Part shown: positions 1 to 4,926 of the stretch, piece by piece
How the letters are laid out: every line of letters begins with the position of its first letter
Numbering within the stretch: position 1 is the stretch's first letter
Source: Rhodospirillales bacterium
Lineage (GTDB): Bacteria; Pseudomonadota; Alphaproteobacteria; Acetobacterales; Acetobacteraceae
Length of the DNA stretch: 6,324 bases
Reading direction: 5' to 3'
NCBI GenBank assembly: GCA_018971905.1
Contig: JAGWZS010000107.1
Coordinates: 1-6,324, forward strand
Translations under genes and position numbers: made by a program
Notes under the pieces: generated by a model
Told to the model about the DNA's origin: nothing
The model's input: the letters and a program-made list of their open reading frames with translations, nothing else
Database searches by the model: none

Positions 1-267
1 GATGACTACGCCGCCGAGGTCGCCGCCGCGCTGAAACAGGCCGGGCTGGCGGTGGAGCTGGACACCAGCAACCAGAAAATCCAGGCAAAAATACGCGACC
101 ATTCCCTGCATCACGTGCCGAACATTTTGGTGGTGGGCCGCAAGGAGGCGGAGGAACGCAAGGTGGCCATCCGCCGCCTGGGCGGTGCCGCGCAGGAGAT
201 CATGTCGTTGGAAGACGCCATCGCCGCCCTGAAAACCGAAGCCACCCCACCGGATCTGCGCTCATGA
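1..267 (+). CDS. thrS: Threonine--tRNA ligase, C-terminal fragment
   Basis: This is the last 88 residues of threonyl-tRNA synthetase, which charges tRNA-Thr in the cytoplasm; the 5' part lies outside the window. Frame 1 is open from base 1 to the TGA at 265-267. The protein matches the class IIa anticodon-binding domain in its usual order: a helix with DYAAEVAAALKQAGL, the strand and turn LDTSNQKIQAKIRDHSL, then HVPNILVVGRKEAEERKVAIR, and the closing RRLGGAAQEIMSLEDAIAAL helix. The E. coli enzyme has the equivalent [20 protein letters not shown] stretch. The catalytic core and editing domain cannot be checked here. The stop codon overlaps the start of the next gene (ATGA), so the two are probably co-transcribed and translationally coupled. 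An internal GTG at 52 is not a real start, because family similarity continues upstream of it. Confidence 0.94.
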   Translation, partial: DDYAAEVAAALKQAGLAVELDTSNQKIQAKIRDHSLHHVPNILVVGRKEAEERKVAIRRLGGAAQEIMSLEDAIAALKTEATPPDLRS

Positions 268-902
268 GCTTTAAAATTGGCATCATCCCTGTCACCGCCT
301 TCCAGCAGAATTGCGCCCTGGTGTGGGACGACGAAACCAAACAAGGTGCGGTGATCGACCCCGGCGGGGATGTGCCGGTCATCATGTCTCAGATTAACAA
401 GCTGGGCTTATCAGTCACCGATATTTTCCTCACCCATGGCCATATCGACCATGCGGGCGGTGCCACCGAGCTTGCCGGGCAGCTTGGCGTGCGTATCACC
501 GGCCCTGGCATAGAGGATGAGTTCCTGCTCGACGGGTTGGCCGAGCAGGGCCGCGCCTACGGCATCACCGCCCGCAACTGCACGCCGGATGTGTGGCTGA
601 AGGCGGGGGAGACCATCCGCCTCGGCGGCGAAGAGTTCGAGGTGCGTCATTGCCCCGGCCACACGCCCGGCCATATGGTTTTCCTTAATCGATTGATGAA
701 TTTCGGCATCGTGGGTGATGTGCTGTTCCGTGGCTCCATCGGCCGCACGGATTTCGGCGATTACGGCGACCATGAACAGCTCATCGCCTCCATCGAGCGC
801 GAGCTGCTGGTGCTGCCGGACGATTTTTCTTTCATCTGTGGGCACGGTCCTGGCTCCACCATCGGCGAAGAACGTTGTTCCAATCCGTTCCTGAGAGGTT
901 AA
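264..902 (+). CDS. gloC: Metallo-beta-lactamase-fold hydrolase, GloC/YcbL-type (glyoxalase II-like)
   Basis: This 212-residue cytoplasmic metallohydrolase closely resembles E. coli YcbL/GloC, a type II glyoxalase that hydrolyses S-lactoylglutathione to D-lactate and glutathione. The metal-binding motif THGHIDH is at residues 57-63 (H58, H60, D62, H63). Further ligands are H133 in CPGHTPGH, D152 in GDVLFRGSIGRTDF and H194 in GHGPGSTIGEER. The N-terminal VTAFQQNCALVWD and the C-terminal NPFL are also typical of this subgroup. The length is normal for the short YcbL type, which lacks the extended C-terminal domain of classical glyoxalase II. The ATG lies inside the thrS stop (ATGA) and no good Shine-Dalgarno sequence precedes it, so translation probably depends on coupling to thrS. 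The fold and metal site are clear. The exact substrate is inferred, since other thioesters are possible in this family. Confidence 0.88.
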   Translation: MSFKIGIIPVTAFQQNCALVWDDETKQGAVIDPGGDVPVIMSQINKLGLSVTDIFLTHGHIDHAGGATELAGQLGVRITGPGIEDEFLLDGLAEQGRAYGITARNCTPDVWLKAGETIRLGGEEFEVRHCPGHTPGHMVFLNRLMNFGIVGDVLFRGSIGRTDFGDYGDHEQLIASIERELLVLPDDFSFICGHGPGSTIGEERCSNPFLRG

Positions 903-904
903 AG

Positions 905-1582
905 TCAGGGCAGGGGGTCGATATCCACCCAGGAAAGATGCCCACCCTTGCCCGCCCCGGTATCCATGAAAACCGCCTTGCCGCCCTTGCGGCCCGTGCG
1001 CACATAAGGCCGCCCATCTGTTGAGCGCTGGTCGTGCCCGACATAAACAGTCAGGCCCCGGGGGATCTCCTCTACCCATCGCAACACACGTTCGGGCTTG
1101 CCGGAATCACTCGTCTTTCCGGTTGTTTGGCCGAAAAGCGCGCGTGCCCATAACGGATCGTCGGGCCGACCTGAGGGAAATGGGCCAGGCTCCTGTTCCA
1201 ACATGGCGGGGTGAAACCCGCCATGGACAAAAAATACCCGTCCGGCCTTTATCCAAACGGGTGCGGCCATGATCTCGGCTTGTGTGCGCTCTCGCAAGCC
1301 TGCGGGCAGCACCGCCAGGGTACGCATGGTCGGCTCGCCGCGTACCTTGTCGCCGCGCAGCGCCCGCGCCAGCTTGAAATCGTGGTTGCCGAGCAGAAAC
1401 AGCCCGCGTTTTTCGTCCAGCAGCCGGAACATGATTCGCATCACGCCTGGCGTGTCTGGCCCGTCATCAACCAAATCGCCAAGCTGGACCAGGAACCTGT
1501 CTGTTTCCGCCGCTGCCGCGAAAGCTTTTGAATCCCCATGCACATCACCGACGATACGCAGAGGCGTGAGGGGCGGAATCAT
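905..1582 (-). CDS. Metallophosphatase of the calcineurin-like/PPP type
   Basis: This 225-residue soluble phosphoesterase carries the dinuclear-metal signature in order: GDVHGD (residues 12-17), GDLVDDG (35-41), GNHD (65-68), a histidine in FFVHGG (H120) and GHD (182-184). It closes with FMDTGAGKGGHLSWVDI. The layout resembles PPP-family bacterial phosphatases, which include protein serine/threonine phosphatases and diadenosine tetraphosphatase/PrpE-like enzymes. It departs from the PPP consensus at two places: D replaces R in GDxVDRG, and GNHD replaces GNHE. The substrate therefore cannot be named. The ATG at 1582 is preceded by a weak purine stretch, GGCGAGA. The gene converges on the hydrolase at 264-902 with two bases between the stops, so no separate bidirectional terminator fits there. 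It is downstream of the secreted-protein gene on the same strand, about 97 bases away, with a possible promoter of its own at 1619-1646. Confidence 0.85.
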   Translation of the reverse strand: MIPPLTPLRIVGDVHGDSKAFAAAAETDRFLVQLGDLVDDGPDTPGVMRIMFRLLDEKRGLFLLGNHDFKLARALRGDKVRGEPTMRTLAVLPAGLRERTQAEIMAAPVWIKAGRVFFVHGGFHPAMLEQEPGPFPSGRPDDPLWARALFGQTTGKTSDSGKPERVLRWVEEIPRGLTVYVGHDQRSTDGRPYVRTGRKGGKAVFMDTGAGKGGHLSWVDIDPLP

Positions 1583-1618
1583 TCTCGCCAGGCCGGGCGC
1601 GCTAAAGCTCTAAAATCC

Positions 1619-1646
1619 ATTACAGATGAGACATGGGTGTCCTCAA
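1619..1646 (-). promoter_or_regulatory. Candidate sigma70-type promoter for the metallophosphatase gene
   Basis: On the - strand, TTGAGG (1646-1641) and TGTAAT (1624-1619) are separated by 16 bases. They match the -35 consensus at four of six positions and the -10 consensus at five of six. The -10 box ends 36 bases before the ATG at 1582. This is the best promoter-like pair in the 97-base gap 1583-1679. That gap otherwise shows no gene and no convincing intrinsic terminator for the upstream secreted-protein gene. It is a consensus match by eye only. Confidence 0.33.
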
Positions 1647-1679
1647 AGCTTCGGCAAGGGGGTAAACGCATTGTTTCCC

Positions 1680-2642
1680 TCAAGGCGTGGAGATGGTCAT
1701 TCCCACATTTTGCCAAACCGTTGTCAGGCTCACATCGCCCCAGATGTGCTGGCCGTTATAATAGCTGCCTAAAACCCAATGCGCCGGGTCGTGGTCCATT
1801 CCCGGCGGACCTGTCTCTACAAAATGAATAAGACGAGGCAGGATATCGACATTTATTGTCCGTGTTTCACCATTCTTCACCCAAGGCCGGCCAAGCAGCG
1901 GCAGCGCATCATCTACGCCAAACGGATTTGTTTTGAAAAAGAAATTACTCCGGGGGTGCGTTTGCGCATCCAAACAGAACGCCATCCTGGCGGCTGGCTG
2001 CGGGCCGCAAAGACTTCCCAGCCCGAGCTGGTAGAACAATGTCTGATGAGAGATTAAATCATTCAAAATTACGGAAATCAGCACGCTGCCCTGGCTAACC
2101 CCGCAGCTTTTTGGAACGGAGATGTCGGTATAATGCATCGAAACCGTCGCCCTGACGCGCAGATGAGACATTGCCGATAGCGCGATGCCGTTGCTGCGGA
2201 CATGGTAGGCACTTATGCCGCCTGACGGGCGGGCATTGACATCAGGCGAGGCAAAAAGGTCGAATTCGCGCGGTGAGCCGGAAGCGGTTTCACAAGGCAG
2301 GACGGCCCCATTCTGAGACAAGGTATAGCTTTCAGTACCCTCCGGCCCGCGTTTAACGACCACGCTCGCCCCCGGGGAAGCCGACGATGATATTGTGTCA
2401 TCTCCCTGCTGCGTGACCGTGAACGGAGGCAATTTGTTGGGCGCGCCCCATTGCGCGATCGCCCAGTTCGGCGCGGTTCCGCTGGCACCATATTCCGCCG
2501 GCTGGCCGTTCGGTTGAACGGTTCGCGTCTTTATCGAAAAATCACCAGGTTGCTGGAATACATCCGTATCTTTCGCGATGGCCAAGGGGGGCAGGAAAAC
2601 CAATGCTGCAAACACCATCGCGGCGAGGCGGTTCATTGGCAT
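1680..2642 (-). CDS. Secreted protein of unknown function with signal peptide
   Basis: I do not recognise this 320-residue protein. It begins with a clear Sec signal peptide: MPMNR, a hydrophobic stretch LAAMVFAALVFLPPL, and a likely signal peptidase I site after AIA at residue 23, before KDTD. No later membrane segment is evident, so it is probably periplasmic or exported. The mature part has four cysteines (117, 180, 212, 223), enough for two disulfides. It is rich in Gly, Ser, Asn and aromatics, and it ends in a Trp/Tyr-rich stretch around HWVLGSYYNGQHIWG and TTVWQNVGMTI. That pattern suggests an all-beta, possibly jelly-roll or lectin-like fold, but this is inference. I chose the ATG at 2642: GGGAAGGG sits eight bases upstream of it, whereas an in-frame GTG at 2651 directly abuts that site. 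GC is visibly lower than in the flanking genes, which hints at a transferred or lineage-specific gene. Confidence 0.8.
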   Translation of the reverse strand: MPMNRLAAMVFAALVFLPPLAIAKDTDVFQQPGDFSIKTRTVQPNGQPAEYGASGTAPNWAIAQWGAPNKLPPFTVTQQGDDTISSSASPGASVVVKRGPEGTESYTLSQNGAVLPCETASGSPREFDLFASPDVNARPSGGISAYHVRSNGIALSAMSHLRVRATVSMHYTDISVPKSCGVSQGSVLISVILNDLISHQTLFYQLGLGSLCGPQPAARMAFCLDAQTHPRSNFFFKTNPFGVDDALPLLGRPWVKNGETRTINVDILPRLIHFVETGPPGMDHDPAHWVLGSYYNGQHIWGDVSLTTVWQNVGMTISTP

Positions 2643-2650
2643 ATTCGACA

Positions 2651-2658
2651 CCCTTCCC
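2651..2658 (-). promoter_or_regulatory. Ribosome binding site deciding the start of the secreted-protein gene
   Basis: The - strand reads GGGAAGGG here, eight bases before the ATG at 2642. This is a good Shine-Dalgarno match at normal spacing. It overlaps the first base of the upstream GTG codon at 2651, which argues against that GTG as the start. Confidence 0.6.
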
Positions 2659-2663
2659 GGTTG

Positions 2664-2669
2664 ATAATA
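2664..2669 (-). promoter_or_regulatory. Possible -10 element upstream of the secreted-protein gene
   Basis: TATTAT on the - strand, 21 bases before the ATG at 2642, matches the -10 consensus at five of six positions and would give a short leader. No convincing -35 lies 16-18 bases upstream, where the inverted repeat at 2673-2709 sits. The promoter is therefore tentative. The same T-rich bases could instead be the tail of a phrB terminator. Confidence 0.25.
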
Positions 2670-2672
2670 GAA

Positions 2673-2709
2673 ATATAGGCGCGATCCTGATTCACGCCAG
2701 GGCCTATAT
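2673..2709 (-). terminator. Inverted repeat after the photolyase gene, probable weak terminator
   Basis: ATATAGGC (2673-2680) and GCCTATAT (2702-2709) are perfect 8-base inverted repeats. Inside them GCG (2681-2683) can pair with CGC (2695-2697), leaving a four-base bulge and an 11-base loop. On the - strand the hairpin starts two bases after the photolyase stop and is followed by TTCTATTATC, a moderately T-rich tail. That fits a weak intrinsic terminator for pdeM-phrB. On the + strand no T run follows. The outer stem is AT-rich, so strength is uncertain. The repeat could alternatively be an operator for the downstream gene. Confidence 0.42.
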
Positions 2710-2711
2710 CC

Positions 2712-4109
2712 TCAACCCGTCTTTATCGCCGCATAAGCGGCCAGCGCTGCCTGTCGGCCATCGGCGGGCAGCACCAGCGGGCGCGGGTAGCTCTGGCCCA
2801 GCGTTATTCCGGCCGCTTCCAGTATCTCCTCCGGCGCTTCCCAAGGCGCGTGGAGGTGCGTGTCCGGCAGGGCCTTCAACTCCGGCACATAGCGGCGCAC
2901 GAAGGCGCCTTCGGGATCGAATTTTCTGCCCTGCAATACGGGGTTGAACACCCGGAAATAAGGTGCGGCATCTGCCCCGCACCCGGCCACCCATTGCCAG
3001 GAAGCGCCGTTCGCCGCCTCGTCAGCCTCGCACAAACAGTCCCAAAACCAGGCTTCGCCTTTCTGCCAGGGGATCAGCAGATGTTTTACGAGGTAGGAGG
3101 CGCAGATCATCCGCACGCGGTTATGCATCCAGCCGGTCTGCCAAAGTTCGCGCATTCCGGCATCCACGATAGGAATGCCGGTTCGCCCCTGTTGCCAGGC
3201 GGCCAGATGGCCTTTCCTCTCGTTCCAGGTGAACGCGCCGAACTCCTCGCGGATCGGCTTTTCCCGGATATCCGGGTGCTGCCAGAGCAGGTTGATCGAG
3301 AATTCCCGCCAGAGCAGCTCCTTCAGGAAGGTTTCCACCCCCTTGCCATTCCCCGCCGCCTTTGCCTGGTGCCACACATGGCGCGGCGAGATTTCGCCAA
3401 AATGCGCGTGGGGCGAGAGCCTGGACGTACCCTCCACGCCGGGTACATCCCGCGCTGTGGCATAATGCGTTACCGGCCCGGCCAGGAATGCCTGCAAACG
3501 CGCCCGCGCGCCCGCTTCGCCGGGCGTCCATTCCGCGCGCATTCCCCCCGCCCAATCCGGCCTGGTGGGCAGCAACTTCCAATCCTTCAGCGCGTCGCCT
3601 TTTGCCTTTATGGCTTTCAACGCCCTTGGCGCGGGCAAGGCGTCTTCCGGCACCCCGGCCTCCTGGCAGGCTTTCGAGAACGGCGTGAACACGCCAAACA
3701 GCCCGCCCGCCTTGGTGGTGATGCGCTCAGGCGGAAACAGGGAGGTGGAAAGATGCCGGTGCAGCCCGCAATCCAGCTTTTTCAGCGCTGCATCCAGCTT
3801 ACGGTCGGCCTCGCGCCAGAACGGCTCATAGGCCCGCGCCGCGTGCACGCCGGTAATGCCGTGCTCCCTTACCAGCCCAGCGATGATTTCCACCGGCTCG
3901 CCCCGGCGCAAAACAAGCTGCCCGCCGCGCGCCGCGATATCCTCACCCAGCGCCGTGAGTGAATAATGTAGCCACCAGCGGCTCGCCGCCCCGGCGCGCT
4001 CATCCAGAATGTACAGCAGCAGCACATCCTCGCCGCTTTCCGCCGCCGCGTGCAAGGCCGGGTTATCGGCCAGCCGCAAATCATTACGGAACCAGACAAG
4101 CCGCGCCAC
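2712..4109 (-). CDS. phrB: Deoxyribodipyrimidine photolyase (class I CPD photolyase)
   Basis: This 465-residue flavoenzyme repairs cyclobutane pyrimidine dimers using blue or near-UV light and FADH-. The N-terminal antenna domain opens with LVWFRNDLRLADNPAL (residues 4-19). The helical FAD domain carries GTSRLSPHAHFGEISPRHVW (227-246), LKELLWREF (262-270), TGIPIVDAGMREL and TGWMHNRVRM (325-334), and ADAAPYFRVFNPVLQGRKFD (379-398). Aligned by spacing to E. coli W306, W359 and W382, the electron-transfer tryptophan triad is intact as W295, W348 and W371 (gaps of 53 and 23 residues, as in E. coli). Length is normal for the family. I chose the GTG at 4109, which places LVWFRND at the very N-terminus. 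The frame stays open to an ATG at 4259, but those 50 residues are atypical and overlap pdeM. Only four bases separate pdeM's stop from this GTG, so the two are coupled. The antenna cofactor cannot be assigned. Confidence 0.95.
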   Translation of the reverse strand: MARLVWFRNDLRLADNPALHAAAESGEDVLLLYILDERAGAASRWWLHYSLTALGEDIAARGGQLVLRRGEPVEIIAGLVREHGITGVHAARAYEPFWREADRKLDAALKKLDCGLHRHLSTSLFPPERITTKAGGLFGVFTPFSKACQEAGVPEDALPAPRALKAIKAKGDALKDWKLLPTRPDWAGGMRAEWTPGEAGARARLQAFLAGPVTHYATARDVPGVEGTSRLSPHAHFGEISPRHVWHQAKAAGNGKGVETFLKELLWREFSINLLWQHPDIREKPIREEFGAFTWNERKGHLAAWQQGRTGIPIVDAGMRELWQTGWMHNRVRMICASYLVKHLLIPWQKGEAWFWDCLCEADEAANGASWQWVAGCGADAAPYFRVFNPVLQGRKFDPEGAFVRRYVPELKALPDTHLHAPWEAPEEILEAAGITLGQSYPRPLVLPADGRQAALAAYAAIKTG

Positions 4110-4113
4110 GGCG

Positions 4114-4812
4114 TTAGGCCACCTCGGCCAACCGCCCCAATTGCTCCAGCGCGAAGGAATAAAGCTGCTCCTGGCCCAGCAGGAATACGCGCAGGCCCCG
4201 CGGAAACAGCCTGGCGATGGCGGGATCGCGCACGTCTTGTCCGCCGGTGAGGCTGCCAAAGGCTGGCAATATCAGCCGGGTGGCGCCATCAGATACGAAG
4301 CATGGGCGGGAGATCCGCTTGGCCCGCGATTCAACGCTGGCCTTGGGGCGAAAATGCCCAGAAATTTCGATGTCCCTCAGCCCCAGCCGTGGCGTCGCCT
4401 GATGCCGGAACACGAACGGGCCTTCACGATGCTCGGCCACGCACTGCCCGGGCAGATCGTGCGGGGGGGCGCCGTGATTGCCCGCCACCCAGATAATCTG
4501 CGCCTCGCGGCCCATTGCTTCGATGCGCGCCCGATCGTCTTTGGCGAGCCGCGCTGGGCCCTTGCCGTCATGCAGAGAATCCCCAAGCGCCACCAGTTTC
4601 GAGGGCCGGTAGAGCCGCACCAGCCTGGTCAGCTTTTCCAGTGCGGCGCGCGTGTCGTAAGGCGGCAGTGGGGCGCCCTGGGCGGCGAAGGCGGTGGCTT
4701 TCTCAAAATGCAGATCACCGACGATGAGCACCCGCTTGGCTGGCCAGTACGCGGCACCTGAGGGGTCGAGCATCAGCCGTTCGTTGCGAAAATGGAGAGG
4801 GGCAGCGGTCAT
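4114..4812 (-). CDS. pdeM: PdeM-like metallophosphoesterase (DNA-repair-associated) with altered motifs
   Basis: This 232-residue calcineurin-like phosphoesterase resembles PdeM/MPE, the Mn-dependent single-strand DNA endonuclease usually encoded with an Lhr-type helicase and an ATP-dependent DNA ligase in bacterial repair clusters. Supporting motifs are GDLHFEKATAFA (residues 32-43; D33, H35), LGDSLHD (76-82; D78), WVAGNHGAPP (108-117), H137 in FRHQATP, ISGHFRPKASV (150-160) and LPAFGSLTGGQDV (182-194). Two usual catalytic or metal positions differ: GNHD is GNHG (G114) and GHxH is GHFR (R155), so one metal ligand appears to be lost. Neither the helicase nor the ligase is within the window. 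The gene instead sits four bases ahead of a photolyase, which supports a role in DNA repair. No Shine-Dalgarno sequence precedes the ATG at 4812, and a promoter candidate at 4825-4854 would give a very short leader. The family call is good; activity is uncertain. Confidence 0.85.
   Translation of the reverse strand: MTAAPLHFRNERLMLDPSGAAYWPAKRVLIVGDLHFEKATAFAAQGAPLPPYDTRAALEKLTRLVRLYRPSKLVALGDSLHDGKGPARLAKDDRARIEAMGREAQIIWVAGNHGAPPHDLPGQCVAEHREGPFVFRHQATPRLGLRDIEISGHFRPKASVESRAKRISRPCFVSDGATRLILPAFGSLTGGQDVRDPAIARLFPRGLRVFLLGQEQLYSFALEQLGRLAEVA
4120..4125 (-). promoter_or_regulatory. Ribosome binding site for the photolyase inside the end of pdeM
   Basis: The - strand reads GAGGTG here, within the last codons of pdeM, ten bases before the GTG start at 4109. 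It supports the GTG as the true photolyase start and implies that ribosomes finishing pdeM reinitiate nearby. Confidence 0.4.
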
Positions 4813-4824
4813 GGACGGTGAAAG

Positions 4825-4854
4825 AGCATATTCTGCCCCCTAGAGCCATGTAAA
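4825..4854 (-). promoter_or_regulatory. Candidate sigma70-type promoter of pdeM-phrB
   Basis: On the - strand, TTTACA (4854-4849, five of six to the -35 consensus) and TATGCT (4830-4825, four of six to the -10) are 18 bases apart. The -10 box ends 12 bases before the pdeM ATG, so a start site about seven bases downstream leaves an untranslated leader of only some 5-8 bases. This fits the absence of a Shine-Dalgarno sequence. The call is made by eye and is not proven. Confidence 0.4.
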
Positions 4855-4862
4855 AAATTGTG

Positions 4863-4873
4863 ACGAAATTCGT
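4863..4873 (-). promoter_or_regulatory. Short dyad just upstream of the pdeM promoter, possible operator
   Basis: ACGAA and TTCGT flank a single central base (4868), making an 11-base near-perfect dyad. Its edge is eight bases upstream of the candidate -35 box. Placement suits a regulator site. It does not match the alphaproteobacterial LexA box (GTTC-N7-GTTC), and no regulator can be named. Short dyads also occur by chance. Confidence 0.2.
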
Positions 4874-4876
4874 TTT

Positions 4877-4906
4877 CAGCCTGCCGAAAAATCCGGCAGG
4901 CTGCCG
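4877..4906 (-). terminator. Overlapping hairpins downstream of topA, probable terminator
   Basis: Read on the - strand, three segments are mutually complementary. CGGCA (4906-4902) and TGCCG (4898-4894) form a 5-base stem with a 3-base loop, extendable by a wobble pair. GATTTTTC follows it, which is a small intrinsic-terminator shape for topA. The middle segment can instead pair with the next one: CAGCCTGCCG (4903-4894) with CGGCAGGCTG (4886-4877) is a perfect 10-base stem around a 7-base loop, and no T run follows it. The stems exclude each other. The U run is transcribed before the third segment, so the small hairpin can act as a terminator and the large one can form in read-through RNA. 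Confidence 0.45.
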
Positions 4907-4926
4907 ACATGACCCCGCGGGCCGCT

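Noticed and set aside
895..910. A bidirectional terminator between the convergent genes
   Set aside because: Only two bases separate the stop codons, and I found no stem with a T run around them.
411..1079. A 222-codon open frame on the - strand across the end of the hydrolase and the end of the phosphatase
   Set aside because: It overlaps two well-supported genes and shows no domain.
2643..2651. GTG at 2651 as start of the secreted protein
   Set aside because: The Shine-Dalgarno-like GGGAAGGG abuts it with no spacing. The ATG at 2642 has eight-base spacing and a normal signal peptide.
2850..3962. A 370-codon open frame on the + strand opposite the photolyase gene
   Set aside because: It is antisense to a certain photolyase with full motif coverage. 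The translation is rich in Arg, Pro and Gly with no domain, as expected of a GC-rich shadow frame.
4110..4259. A 50-residue N-terminal extension of the photolyase from an ATG at 4259
   Set aside because: It lies wholly within pdeM. Photolyases begin just before the LVWFRND strand, which the GTG at 4109 provides with a suitable ribosome binding site.
4009..4761. A 250-codon open frame on the + strand opposite pdeM and the photolyase start
   Set aside because: It is a shadow of pdeM, has no recognisable motif and spans the junction of two real genes.
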